Source: Clostridiales bacterium
Lineage (GTDB): Bacteria > Bacillota > Clostridia > Christensenellales > CAG-314
Direction of reading: 5' to 3'
DNA length: 64,000 bases
Assembly (NCBI GenBank): GCA_022508305.1
Contig: JAFLVM010000001.1
Coordinates: 685,347-749,346 of the forward strand
A program made the position numbers and the translations under genes. The notes below the pieces were generated by a model. The model was given only the letters and a program-made list of their open reading frames with translations, ran no database searches and was not told the DNA's origin. Every line of letters begins with the position of its first letter. Position 1 is the first letter of the stretch. Below, piece by piece: positions 25,891 through 34,724 of the stretch.

Positions 25891-26730
25891 TTATTTTTTC
25901 GCTGCGTTGAAGCTACTTTCCGACAGCTCTTTAAAGCGAAGTTTTGCGCAAATCTTTTGGAAGATTGCCTTCATTGCAATGTCCATGTCGCTGCCCTCGC
26001 GGTAGTCGCCCTGAACGTAGAAGTCAACGCGCTCTTCCTTGACGAGATAGGTTGCGTCCTCGGGTTGACGGTACACGCCTATTGCGTAGCCGCCGCGGGA
26101 ACGGGTGAGCTTCATGCTGGGTACGTCCGTAAGTCCGTCGCCGATGTAAATCATGTTTTCAAATGACACGGCGCGCTCGCTTTGGGGCATGTACATGTTC
26201 AACTTCTTGTGTTCGCCGGCGTCCTCGACACCCTTGTTGATACGGTACAGGAACTGCGTTTTGGAGGTGTAGTTGATTGCCACCGACGGCCAAATGATTT
26301 GTCCCTTGTCGTCGTAGAGGTAGTCGCAGGCAAACACGTTGTAGAACTCGTGTCCAATCGGACATCCCTCAATCATGGACTTCAAGCCGCAGGAAATGAT
26401 GTAATGGCGAACTTCCAACCCAAGGCTGTCGCCGTAGTCGTTGATACGTTTGAACCAGGTTTCAACCCCCTCGAAAAACTGGACGTCCTTGCCCATTTTG
26501 CGAAGCGCCTCGGCGGACAGGTCAATGCCCTTTTCCTTGGCTTTTTCCGCCATGAGGTGCATATACGCTAAGATGTGGTCCATGCTGTTGTCGTGTGCAA
26601 GCTTGTCGCAGGTGGTCCAAAATTCCGTCGGAGACATGCCGAGAGCGGGTATAAAAGTAAACTCCTGCATGTCGCGGGTGGACAGAGTGTTGTCGAAGTC
26701 GTAGATGAGCGCAACTATCGGTTTGTTCAT
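25891..26730 (-). CDS. HAD-superfamily phosphatase
   Basis: 279 residues. The nucleophile motif is IYDFDNTLS (Asp11/Asp13), followed by a helical cap around residues 20-105 (LGMSPTEFWTTCDKLAHDNS). Motif II is YIISCGL, and the motif III/IV block is ENMIYIGDGLTDVPSM, with the two metal-binding aspartates. The cap and length resemble phosphoserine-phosphatase-like class I HADs. The substrate is unknown. It has a strong promoter and an AAGGAGATTTC ribosome-binding site. The gene ends in a Lys-rich tail 25 bp from an AT-rich gap. Confidence 0.85.
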   Translation of the reverse strand: MNKPIVALIYDFDNTLSTRDMQEFTFIPALGMSPTEFWTTCDKLAHDNSMDHILAYMHLMAEKAKEKGIDLSAEALRKMGKDVQFFEGVETWFKRINDYGDSLGLEVRHYIISCGLKSMIEGCPIGHEFYNVFACDYLYDDKGQIIWPSVAINYTSKTQFLYRINKGVEDAGEHKKLNMYMPQSERAVSFENMIYIGDGLTDVPSMKLTRSRGGYAIGVYRQPEDATYLVKEERVDFYVQGDYREGSDMDIAMKAIFQKICAKLRFKELSESSFNAAKK

Positions 26731-26785
26731 GAAATCTCCTTGTTTTTAGGCAAAAAAGCCTACTTTTGATTATACTTATGTTATA

Positions 26786-26814
26786 ATTATACAATAAATT
26801 TTACGCTTTTTCAA
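26786..26814 (-). promoter_or_regulatory. Promoter for the HAD phosphatase
   Basis: Minus-strand TTGAAA (26809-26814) and TATAAT (26786-26791), spacer 17 bp. Confidence 0.75.
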
Positions 26815-26839
26815 TATATTTTACGAAAAAACATATCAC

Positions 26840-26904
26840 CTACCAAAATACACAAAATAAAAACCCCTCTCGCCTACGAAAATATACAAAATATAAACCC
26901 CTCG
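26840..26904. repeat. Imperfect tandem repeat, two units of about 34 bp
   Basis: CTACCAAAATACACAAAATA... (26840-26872) and CTACGAAAATATACAAAATA... (26874-26904) are near-identical, each ending in an ACCCCTC block. The second unit supplies one arm of the RND gene terminator. The rest of the 318-bp gap 26731-27048 is AT-rich with no gene seen. Confidence 0.7.
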
Positions 26905-26920
26905 TTTAACACCGAGGGGT
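26885..26920 (-). terminator. Terminator of the RND gene
   Basis: ACCCCTCG (26897-26904) pairs with CGAGGGGT (26913-26920); the minus-strand trailer is TTATATTTTG. Confidence 0.75.
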
Positions 26921-27048
26921 AATATTTGTTGATACGTTTTAATTGATATTGAAATTAGTCAATACAATAATTTCATTCCATTTGTTAAATAAACGAAAGA
27001 GTTATATTTGCGCGTAAATCACATCGTACGCAGTTTCTCATCGTTGCA

Positions 27049-30000
27049 TTAGTTGAGTTGGTTTTCTGCCTCCACTTCGGTAGTTGTCTCTTGCTGAGAA
27101 GTGGGCTTTTTCGTAAAGGAAATACGCTTGACAACACAGTAGAAACAGGGAATTAGCACAAGCGTGACGAGCGTTCCAAGTAGCAAACCGCCCAACACTA
27201 CTATACCCATAGGTTGCATAAGCTCGCCGCCGCGTCCCAAGCCGAGAGCAAGGGGCACGAGCGCAAGAATTGTAGTCAGCGTCGTCATGAGTATCGGGCG
27301 CAAACGGGATTTGCAGCCTTCGACAACCGCCTCTTGCGGTTGCATACCTTCGCGAATGAGCAAGTCGATTTTGTCCACCATGACTATCGCGCCGTTGACT
27401 ATTACGCCCATCAGCATGATAAGTCCGACGAAGGACACCACGTTCAACGTCATACCCGTGATTGCGAGCGCCAAAAATCCGCCCGTGAAACTGAAGGGAA
27501 TGGACATGATGACGATGAATGGCTTTGTCAGAGATTCGAACTGGCACGCCATGACGCTGTACAGCAGAACGAACGCCGCAACCAAAGAAATAACCAATCC
27601 TTCAAAGGCGTCGTTGAGGTAGCTTGCAACGCCGCTGTCTTGGTATTCCACCCCATCGTAGTCGGGGTTCATTAGCACTTCGTTTACTACCTTGGTGATT
27701 GTTTTTCCTACCGTACCCGTGTCGATGTCGTAAATTTCCACGCTAATCGTTGTGGAATACTTGCCGTTTTGACGGACTATGGCAGAGGCGGCTTGGGTTG
27801 TTTCGTACAGCTCACCGTCGGGCGTCTTTTTGAGTACGTCACGAAGTTTTACCACCCCATTTGCATCAAATCCAACAATCAGATCGACAATTTCGTCAAT
27901 ATTGTCCTTTGTCGCGTCGGCAAATTGCACCGAAACGCTTTGGCTTTCGCCGTCAATCATAAGGTTTGCCGCAGTGTACCCGGACATACCTACGCGCAGC
28001 ATCATTACCGCCGTTTGATAGTCCACACCGCGCTGCATACACAGCATACGGTCAAAGGTGAAGGAAATTTGCGGGGTGAGCGCGGGAGTGTTGTCCACCG
28101 CCGACACGATGTGCGCGGGGTCTACGGTAAGCAGCTTTGCCGCAACCTCTGCCGCGGCGGCGCGTAGCGTTTCCATGTCGTCACCCAGTAGCGTCACCGA
28201 TTGCCCCGCCATGCCGCCCGTAAGTTCGGCAATGACGCCGTCCATTTCGCGCACGACAACGTTTTGGGTGTCTATGCCCTTTTCTTTGAGAAGATTACGA
28301 ATTTCCTGCACCGTTTCGGAAGTCTTGAGCTTAGTTGTGTCCGTCTGAATACGCACTATGCCGCTTAGGTTGGTGGAAACAAGCCCTTGCTTGGCAACGG
28401 TCAGCGCGACGTACTGAAGCTTGTCGCCAAAGTGGTTGGAGACGATGTCGGCAACCTGTTTGCTTTGAGCGGTAGCCTCTTCAAGCGCAACGGATGGGGC
28501 AAAATCTATGTCAACCTCTATTACGCCCTTGTCCACGCCGGGCATAAATTCCGTACCGGTGGTGAACACCATTACAACGCTTGCGCCAAACAAAACGAGC
28601 GCAACGGCGCACACGAGCACGCGCCTTGTGAGCACCTTGGACAAAATTTTGCCGTAGCCGCGTTCCATTTTGCTAATGGACACGTCGTTGAGCTTTTCCT
28701 TTACGCGGGCGTGACCGTCCTTTATACGCTCCTTGAGCGGGCGTTTTCCCGTCTTTTCCTGAGATTTTTCCGTAATAGCCGTATTAGCCTCTTTGCTACG
28801 CGGCTCGTTTGCTTCGTAGGAGTCTATCGCTACGACGTTGCCGTTTTTGTCCTTTTTGTGACGGAAACGGGGCGAATTTTTGTATATCAGGTGGTACAGC
28901 GACGGAATTACGGTTACCGCAACAATCAATGATATGACTATCGAGAACAGCACCGCCCACACCAAATCGTAGAATATTTCTCTCGTCAAGCCCCTTGCAA
29001 ACAGGATGGGGAAGAAAACGCATACGTTCGTCAAGGTGGACGCAAGTAGCGATCCCGCCACCTCGCGCGTGCCATTCAAGCAGCTGTCAAACACGCTTTC
29101 GCCTTGGTCGCGCCGTTTTGTGATACTCTCGAGCACTACTATGCTGTTGTCCACAAGCATTCCTATGCCTACGGCAAGACCACCTAAAGAAACGAGGTTC
29201 AGGGAAATACCCATGATCCACAGTCCCGCAAGAGCAACGAGTACGGACAGAGGCATTGTGATGGACACGACGAGGGATGAACCGATTTTGCGGACGAACA
29301 GGTAGATGACGAGTACCGCAAGTACGCCGCCGATAATAATAGATGACAGTACGTTTAGTATACTGTCGTTAATAAACTCCGCTTTGTCGTCCAAAAGAGT
29401 AATTGCGCACTCCCCCTTGAAGCTTGCCAAAACCGCCTTAACCTTGTTGACGACCTCCGTCGTGTTGGCGTCGGACACGGCGTACACCTCGATGGTTACG
29501 GAAAGCAAATTGTTGTACTGCGCGTAGGCATCGTGATTGTCGTAAAACTCTATATGCCCGATAAATGCAAGGGGAACAAGCAGGCTGTCGCTACTTCCTT
29601 CAAAGTTACAAATACGCAAAAACCGCGTCACGTCAGACGTAATTTTTAGACCCATGTCCGTTTCTACGCCAAGCTGACGGTACAACTCTACGAGTTCGCC
29701 GTCATCGAAAACGACGTACTCGCCGTAGCTGTAGTAGTTGGCAGCCACTTCGTCATCGGTGAATTTAATTACCTTTCCGTTGCCGTCAACGTGGTTGCCG
29801 TCGTTGTCAACAAGACGTCCGAAGTTGTTTACAAGGTACTCTTTGCCTGCTATTTCAACGACTGTTTCGCCGTCGGAATTCGTAGTAACGACTACGCCAT
29901 TTTTGAATATGGGGTCGCCATTTTCATTAACGTGAGCTTCTTTTGCTGCTCGCAACACGCTAATCATACAGGCGTCGTCACCCTCTACGTAGAAGTTGTC

Positions 30001-31506
30001 TTGACGTATTAGGTGAATTACTTGCGGCGACATGAGCGCAGCAAAATCATTACCCGCTGTTGTGTTTACGAAGAGAGCGGCAAATTGCGCGTCGGTGATT
30101 TCGGGAGCTTCGCCTTTTTCTTCCGCCTCGCGAACGGTGTTAACAATGCTACCGAAGGCAACGGTATTGACGGTGTCGGCAAACTCGCAAACGTCCACCG
30201 CTTCGTCGTGCGTATACTCGTCACTGTGCAGTAAATCCAATCCGTTAAAGGTTTTGTCCTCGTTGTTGACCTCTATTGAACCGCCGTCCTGAAACAGGTA
30301 AGCAAAGTCGTCGTAGGTTATTTCGTAGTCGGGTTCGTATTCCAACTTGTCGTCCACAATCTTTCGGAAATCCACAAGGATGTTCCACTGCTTTTCCAAT
30401 TCGCCGTTTTTTGCATTGTCCTGCGCCCATTTGAGCAAATCGTAGGACAAATTGTAGTCGTCCGCAAGCGCGCGCAAGTCTTCGTCGGACAGGTTGAGGA
30501 AATCTTCATTTGTGACAATGGGTTCTATTACCCTGTTCCACAGCAGTTGAAGCCTCGTCGCGCTACGTTCGCGGAGCAAATTCATCAGCGACTTCACGGC
30601 GGCAAGCCCCTGTTGCTGATTTTCAAGCTCTTCCGCAGTCTGTCCTTCGATGTCGTCTATCAGCCGTTTTGCCTCAATTGCGCTGTCGGCGTAGCCTTCA
30701 AATTCGTCAAGCGTACTGTACGCGTACAGTTTAACCGCTTGCTTGAGCGTGGCGAAAGTTCCAACGGTGGACGCGCCCAAACTCAGTTCTGCGGGAAGCT
30801 GCATCACGTCCAGTAGGCTTGTTGCGTCGGTGGCGTTACGAATGGAAACGGTTGTTCCGTCCTGCATAACGGATCCCAACGGAATGTCTAAGTTTTCGTT
30901 AGAGAGAGCCTGAACAATCAACAATGCCGTGATGTCCAGTCCTTGCAATGCCGTGATTCGAATTTGCTTTTCGGGAGTGCCCTTGATTTGCACCGAACCC
31001 ACGCCCTCTATACCGCTGAGCTTTGAAGCAAGTTTTTTTGCGTCGGCAGTCAACGCGTCAACGTCGCCCGCCGCATTGTACACCGATACGGTCGCTGTGG
31101 CGGTGCCGTTCATGTCTATTTGTATGTAGTCGGGTTCGTAGCAGCCTTCGGGGAAGTTGACCGTCTTGAAGGCGTCCTGAATGTCGGAAATCTTGTCGTT
31201 TATGTTCGTTCCGTAGTCAAACGTGAGCACGATGACGGACACGTTGTCGTAGGAGCTTGTTTGCAAATCGGTAATTCCCGGAACAGCCTGAAGGGCAGCG
31301 TCCACCTTGGAAGTTACGCCGTCCTCTACGCTCTCTGCGCTCGCCCCGGGGTAAACTATGGAAATTGCCAGCATTGGCATCTTTATGTCGGGTAGCAGGT
31401 TGGTTGACATGTCAAGCGTCGCCAACACTCCTACCGCCAACAACACTACCACCAACACGCATACCGTAACCGAACGCTTTATTGACGTTTTTATTATACT
31501 GTTCAT
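27049..31506 (-). CDS. RND-superfamily efflux protein with a ~380-residue extra extracytoplasmic domain
   Basis: 1485 residues, against about 1030 for AcrB/HAE1 proteins. TM1 is at 10-30. Porter sequence similar to AcrB (FPGASAESVEDGV-like YPGASAESVEDGV, PGITDLQTSS) fills 40-260. An Asp/Glu/Asn-rich, mostly helical-then-beta insert runs from about 265 to 640. TM2-TM6 start near 717 with GIGMLVDNSIVVLESI, where AcrB has an Asp pair and here only one Asp (786) followed by Asn. The second half repeats the fold, with TM7 near VLVCAVALVLFGAS. In TM10, GVIVNGAIVMVDK lacks the Lys of AcrB's proton relay. It is thus an energised exporter with an altered relay, or works on other substrates. A TATAAT (31583-31588, minus) lies 77 bp upstream of the ATG; GAGGTGTAG precedes it. 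Confidence 0.88.
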   Translation of the reverse strand: MNSIIKTSIKRSVTVCVLVVVLLAVGVLATLDMSTNLLPDIKMPMLAISIVYPGASAESVEDGVTSKVDAALQAVPGITDLQTSSYDNVSVIVLTFDYGTNINDKISDIQDAFKTVNFPEGCYEPDYIQIDMNGTATATVSVYNAAGDVDALTADAKKLASKLSGIEGVGSVQIKGTPEKQIRITALQGLDITALLIVQALSNENLDIPLGSVMQDGTTVSIRNATDATSLLDVMQLPAELSLGASTVGTFATLKQAVKLYAYSTLDEFEGYADSAIEAKRLIDDIEGQTAEELENQQQGLAAVKSLMNLLRERSATRLQLLWNRVIEPIVTNEDFLNLSDEDLRALADDYNLSYDLLKWAQDNAKNGELEKQWNILVDFRKIVDDKLEYEPDYEITYDDFAYLFQDGGSIEVNNEDKTFNGLDLLHSDEYTHDEAVDVCEFADTVNTVAFGSIVNTVREAEEKGEAPEITDAQFAALFVNTTAGNDFAALMSPQVIHLIRQDNFYVEGDDACMISVLRAAKEAHVNENGDPIFKNGVVVTTNSDGETVVEIAGKEYLVNNFGRLVDNDGNHVDGNGKVIKFTDDEVAANYYSYGEYVVFDDGELVELYRQLGVETDMGLKITSDVTRFLRICNFEGSSDSLLVPLAFIGHIEFYDNHDAYAQYNNLLSVTIEVYAVSDANTTEVVNKVKAVLASFKGECAITLLDDKAEFINDSILNVLSSIIIGGVLAVLVIYLFVRKIGSSLVVSITMPLSVLVALAGLWIMGISLNLVSLGGLAVGIGMLVDNSIVVLESITKRRDQGESVFDSCLNGTREVAGSLLASTLTNVCVFFPILFARGLTREIFYDLVWAVLFSIVISLIVAVTVIPSLYHLIYKNSPRFRHKKDKNGNVVAIDSYEANEPRSKEANTAITEKSQEKTGKRPLKERIKDGHARVKEKLNDVSISKMERGYGKILSKVLTRRVLVCAVALVLFGASVVMVFTTGTEFMPGVDKGVIEVDIDFAPSVALEEATAQSKQVADIVSNHFGDKLQYVALTVAKQGLVSTNLSGIVRIQTDTTKLKTSETVQEIRNLLKEKGIDTQNVVVREMDGVIAELTGGMAGQSVTLLGDDMETLRAAAAEVAAKLLTVDPAHIVSAVDNTPALTPQISFTFDRMLCMQRGVDYQTAVMMLRVGMSGYTAANLMIDGESQSVSVQFADATKDNIDEIVDLIVGFDANGVVKLRDVLKKTPDGELYETTQAASAIVRQNGKYSTTISVEIYDIDTGTVGKTITKVVNEVLMNPDYDGVEYQDSGVASYLNDAFEGLVISLVAAFVLLYSVMACQFESLTKPFIVIMSIPFSFTGGFLALAITGMTLNVVSFVGLIMLMGVIVNGAIVMVDKIDLLIREGMQPQEAVVEGCKSRLRPILMTTLTTILALVPLALGLGRGGELMQPMGIVVLGGLLLGTLVTLVLIPCFYCVVKRISFTKKPTSQQETTTEVEAENQLN

Positions 31507-31742
31507 CTACACCTCGTTGAACCGAACAAAATTTATCGCAGCAATATTATTGCAACGACACTAACTTTGTGAGTACTCTTTTATTATACACCCATATCTA
31601 AATTCTGGCATTACTTACGCCAAAATAAAAGTTGTAAATTATTCATTATTATATGGCTACGGTCTCTGATGTGTTTGTTTATAGATAAAATTACTTTTAT
31701 TAATCACCTATAGGTAATGAAAATATACTTATTGCGCGTACA

Positions 31743-31784
31743 AAAAAGCGGCGAGGCTCTGCAAATTTTTCGCAGAACCCCGCC
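31743..31784 (-). terminator. Terminator of hsp20
   Basis: An imperfect 13-bp stem, GGCGGGGTTCTGC/GCAGAGCCTCGCC on the minus strand, followed by GCTTTTTT. The gap 31507-31742 upstream of it holds only the RND gene's promoter region and AT-rich sequence. Confidence 0.75.
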
Positions 31785-31805
31785 CCAAAAAATAATAAGG
31801 AGGAT

Positions 31806-32207
31806 TTAGTCGATTAGAATGTGGTGACGCGCCTCTTCCGGCTTTTCCTTAGGTACAGTTACGGTCAGCACGCCGTTTTCGTACTTTGCCTTGATTTGCT
31901 TTTCGTCTACGTCGCCCATGTAGTAGCTACGCGAACAGCTTACTGCCCTTTCGCGGCGCAAATACTTGCCGTCGGTCTCGTTTGCTTCCTTTTTCGCGGA
32001 AATGGTTACGTAGCCGCTTTCGAACTTCAAGGAAATCTCTTTTTTGTCAAAGCCGGGCATTTCCACGTCCAAAACGTAGTTTTTGTCCGTTTCCTTGATG
32101 TCGGTTTTCATAAACGTGCTTTCACTGTCTACGTAGAACGGACGGAAAAAGCTATCAAATGCCTCGTCAAACAGGTCGTTGTTTCTGCGTGTAAGATAAT
32201 TTTTCAT
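31806..32207 (-). CDS. hsp20: Small heat-shock protein, Hsp20/alpha-crystallin family
   Basis: 133 residues from ATG 32205-32207 (GGAG upstream). After a short N-terminal arm (MKNYLTRRNND, LFDEAFDSFFRPF) the alpha-crystallin domain runs from about 38 to 125: DIKETDKNYVLDVEMPGFDKK, EISLKFESGYVTISA, the A-x-x-x-n-G-v-L signature as AKYENGVLTVTVPK. A short C-terminal tail ends HHILID, which contains the I-x-I-like anchor. It is an ATP-independent holdase that keeps unfolding proteins soluble. Its promoter overlaps a CIRCE operator, so HrcA probably represses it. Confidence 0.95.
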   Translation of the reverse strand: MKNYLTRRNNDLFDEAFDSFFRPFYVDSESTFMKTDIKETDKNYVLDVEMPGFDKKEISLKFESGYVTISAKKEANETDGKYLRRERAVSCSRSYYMGDVDEKQIKAKYENGVLTVTVPKEKPEEARHHILID

Positions 32208-32291
32208 TTTTCGTATCTCCTTTTTTATGTATTTATTGAACAATGTTGTTGCCAAAGTATGCGCTAAATTAGCAGTCTTTTGTTTTATTTG

Positions 32292-32347
32292 TTAGCACTC
32301 TTTTGCTTTGACTGCTAACATTATACCATATACTATGACTTTGTCAA
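32292..32347 (-). promoter_or_regulatory. hsp20 promoter with CIRCE (HrcA) operator
   Basis: Minus-strand TTGACA (32342-32347) and TATAAT (32320-32325), 16 bp apart. Directly downstream lies TTAGCACTC-N9-GACTGCTAA (32292-32318), the CIRCE element with one mismatch in the second arm. A further TTAGCAGTC half-site at 32269-32277 may add a second HrcA contact. Confidence 0.88.
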
Positions 32348-32399
32348 CGTTTTTTTCACAATTTTTGGAAAAATTTTGAAAATTTATACTTGCAACGCA

Positions 32400-32429
32400 A
32401 AAAAGAAAAGCTCCACTATTGAATGGAGC
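32400..32429 (-). terminator. Terminator of the PatB/MalY gene
   Basis: GCTCCA (32410-32415) with TGGAGC (32424-32429); the minus-strand trailer is TTTTCTTTTTT. Confidence 0.75.
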
Positions 32430-32460
32430 CTTTGACTAAATGAAATATAAAATGCTTATC

Positions 32461-32507
32461 GAAATTGCGATAAAGCTATTATCTATTTGAAATTGCGATA
32501 AAGCTAT
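32461..32507. repeat. 19-bp direct repeat at the 3' end of the aminotransferase gene
   Basis: GAAATTGCGATAAAGCTAT occurs at 32461-32479 and 32489-32507. The second copy includes the TAG stop codon; the first lies in the trailer. Confidence 0.85.
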
Positions 32508-33667
32508 CTTTTTTGAAAGAGTTTTATTCCGTTTTTGAGGCGTTTTAAGCCGTCGTTGAGGGTTTGCCGCGGGCAGGCGACGTTGAGTCGAATGAAATGT
32601 CTGCCGTTGCCGCGATACTGATTGCCACTGTTTACGTACAGTCCCGTTTGCTCGCGTAGGAAATCGCAAAGACTTGCAGCGTCGTCAGTCACCTTTGACA
32701 CGTCAATCCACAAAAGATAAGTTGCGTCCTGCTTGATAAGCTTAAGCTTGGGTAAGTGTTGCAACAAAAATCTGTCTACGAGCTTGCGGTTTTCGGCAAT
32801 ATGCTCGCGGAGTCCGTCTAACCATTCGCCGCCTTCGTTAAAAGCGGCAATTGTTGCCTCGCAGGCAAATGAATTGGGTTCGGCAACCTCGTCGGAATTG
32901 AGTCCGCGCACCACCTTGTTTCTTAGATGCTCATTGGCAACGAACACCGCTGCCGACTGAAGTCCTGCCGTACTAAACGCCTTGCTTGCGGAAATTGCCG
33001 TGACCGATATTTCTTTGCACACGTCTGAAACGGATGCAAAAGGCACGTAACTGACGCTCGGTTCCGTCAAATCGCAATGTATTTCGTCGGACAGCACCGT
33101 TACGCCGTACTGCTTGCAAAGTTGCCCTATGCGCTCGATTTCCTGCTTGCTCCACACCTTGCCTACGGGGTTGTGAGGGTTGCAAAATATCAAAAAAGTT
33201 GAATTGGGGTGGGAAATTTTGCTTTCAAGGTCGGAAAAATCTATCGAATAACCCTCGCCGTCGTAACAAAGCGGACATCCAAGTACGTGTCTTCCGCTAT
33301 TTTCTATCGAATTGAAGAAAATGTTGTAAACAGGGGTAAGCACTACTACGTTGTCACCTACGCTTGTAAGCCGTTTGACGCAGCTCGTGATTGCAGGCAC
33401 AACTCCCGTCGTAAAGCAAAGCCAGTCCTTTTCGATAGTCAAGCCGTGTCGCGTACGCCACCAGTTGATTATCGCCTCGTACCACTCGTCGGGTACTATC
33501 TGGTAGCCGAATACACCGCTTTTTGCCTTTTTCAGCACCGCTTCCTTGATACAGGGGGCAGTTGGAAAGTCCATATCTGCCACCCACATGGGCAATTCGT
33601 TGTCCGCAACGTCCCATTTGAGCGAGCCTGTTCCTCTGCGGTTTATAATTTTATTAAAATTAGCCAT
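32504..33667 (-). CDS. patB: PLP-dependent C-S lyase/aminotransferase, MalY/PatB family
   Basis: 387 residues from ATG 33665-33667 with GGAG upstream. The fold-type I aminotransferase blocks of the MalY/PatB group are present: LPMWVADMDFPTAP near the N-terminus, FTTGVVPAI, PVYNIFF, FCNPHNPVGKVW (PLP/Asn), VLSDEIHCDL (PLP Asp), and the Schiff-base Lys in TAISASKAFSTAG. These enzymes cleave cystathionine or cysteine (cystathionine beta-lyase/cysteine desulfhydrase), giving homocysteine, pyruvate and ammonia. DUF3737 immediately upstream (59-bp gap) is a common partner of this family in Firmicutes. It ends in a duplicated 19-bp element. Confidence 0.88.
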   Translation of the reverse strand: MANFNKIINRRGTGSLKWDVADNELPMWVADMDFPTAPCIKEAVLKKAKSGVFGYQIVPDEWYEAIINWWRTRHGLTIEKDWLCFTTGVVPAITSCVKRLTSVGDNVVVLTPVYNIFFNSIENSGRHVLGCPLCYDGEGYSIDFSDLESKISHPNSTFLIFCNPHNPVGKVWSKQEIERIGQLCKQYGVTVLSDEIHCDLTEPSVSYVPFASVSDVCKEISVTAISASKAFSTAGLQSAAVFVANEHLRNKVVRGLNSDEVAEPNSFACEATIAAFNEGGEWLDGLREHIAENRKLVDRFLLQHLPKLKLIKQDATYLLWIDVSKVTDDAASLCDFLREQTGLYVNSGNQYRGNGRHFIRLNVACPRQTLNDGLKRLKNGIKLFQKR

Positions 33668-33726
33668 TTTGTAACTAATCTCCTTATTTTTTGAAAAACA
33701 GTCCGCATCACTCAGCGAACGTGCTT

Positions 33727-34572
33727 TCAAACCTTCTCCGTAGTAATAACGGTAGTTTTGCTCGGGTCTATATACCTGTCATCCAAAGTCAACTCGCCAA
33801 TGCTTCCTGCAACGATTCGTCCGCTTGTGGGATTTACAATGCTGTCTACGTGTCCGACAATCTCCGCATCCACCAAAGAGTACTCAAAGGCGCGCGTAGT
33901 GTTGATAAGCGTGCAGTTGACCAGTTTCAAGTTCTTTATGTAACAAAATCCCTGCAAACTTTCCACCGTGCAGTTGACCAGCGTCACGTTTTCGGAGTTC
34001 CAAGCAAGGTATTCGCCTGTGATAAAACTGTCGTACACGGTAACGTTTTTGCAATTCCAAAAGCTGTCTTTACTGAGCAATTTGCTGTTTTTTATCGTCA
34101 AGTTTTCCGCCCCATCAAAGCAATAGTCGCCAATGAGGGTGAGATTTTCGCAAAGAACGTTTTTGCAGTTCATTGCAAAGTAGGCGCCCTGCGCGTACAC
34201 GTCACGCAAAACGACGTCGGAACAGTTGAACAAAGTTTCCGCTGCATGTGGAATAGACACGTTGTTGAGGGTTATATGCGACGACTTGCGGAAGGACTTG
34301 GGCGCTTCTATCACGCAGTTGTTAAAGGTGACGTTATTCGTATACCACATGCCCGCGCGAGCCGTTTCAAACAGCGTACAGTCGTTTACCGTTACGTTGT
34401 TGCAGTACCACAGCGGGTATTTCCACTTGAACATACTGTTGTCTACGACTATGTTTCTGCTTTCCTTCAAAGGCGACTCGCCGTCCTCAAACGTGCACTC
34501 CACAAGGTGCAAATCTTTGGAAGCGTAAAGCGCGCGTTCGCCCGTGTAAACTTTTCTTATCTGTTTTTCCAT
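33727..34572 (-). CDS. DUF3737 right-handed beta-helix protein
   Basis: 281 residues made of about fifteen short coils with a recurring Asn-Val-Thr/Asn-Cys pattern: NNVTVNDCTLFE, NNVTFNNCVIEA, KNVTVYDSFITG, ENVTLVNCTVES, KNLKLVNCTL. This ladder of strands and turns is the DUF3737 pectate-lyase-like beta-helix. It has no signal peptide, so it is predicted cytoplasmic. Genes of this family often sit beside MalY/PatB enzymes, as here; the molecular role is not established. A weak GGAAGA precedes the ATG. The 152-bp gap upstream carries a palindromic element. Confidence 0.82.
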   Translation of the reverse strand: MEKQIRKVYTGERALYASKDLHLVECTFEDGESPLKESRNIVVDNSMFKWKYPLWYCNNVTVNDCTLFETARAGMWYTNNVTFNNCVIEAPKSFRKSSHITLNNVSIPHAAETLFNCSDVVLRDVYAQGAYFAMNCKNVLCENLTLIGDYCFDGAENLTIKNSKLLSKDSFWNCKNVTVYDSFITGEYLAWNSENVTLVNCTVESLQGFCYIKNLKLVNCTLINTTRAFEYSLVDAEIVGHVDSIVNPTSGRIVAGSIGELTLDDRYIDPSKTTVITTEKV

Positions 34573-34645
34573 AATTATCTTCCGTTATATCAACTTGTTA
34601 ACCTCTTTGAGGCGGTAGAAGCGAGGTAGGCGAGGCGTGCGAGGC

Positions 34646-34687
34646 TTTTGCGAGGGAGTTTACTAAACCGTAAACGACCGAGCAAAA
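34646..34687. repeat. Palindromic intergenic element
   Basis: Nested inverted repeats TTTTGC/GCAAAA and GTTTAC/GTAAAC flank GAGGGA and a TAAACC loop between prfB and the DUF3737 gene. It is too interrupted and GC-poor to be a standard terminator, and looks like a REP-type dispersed palindrome; it could still end prfB transcription. Confidence 0.4.
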
Positions 34688-34724
34688 ACGTAGCAGAACA
34701 AAGCATACCGACGCTTATCCCGAC

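Noticed and set aside
33691..34629. 312-codon plus-strand frame over the DUF3737 gene
   Set aside because: Antisense shadow of the beta-helix gene; its translation has no recognisable motif.
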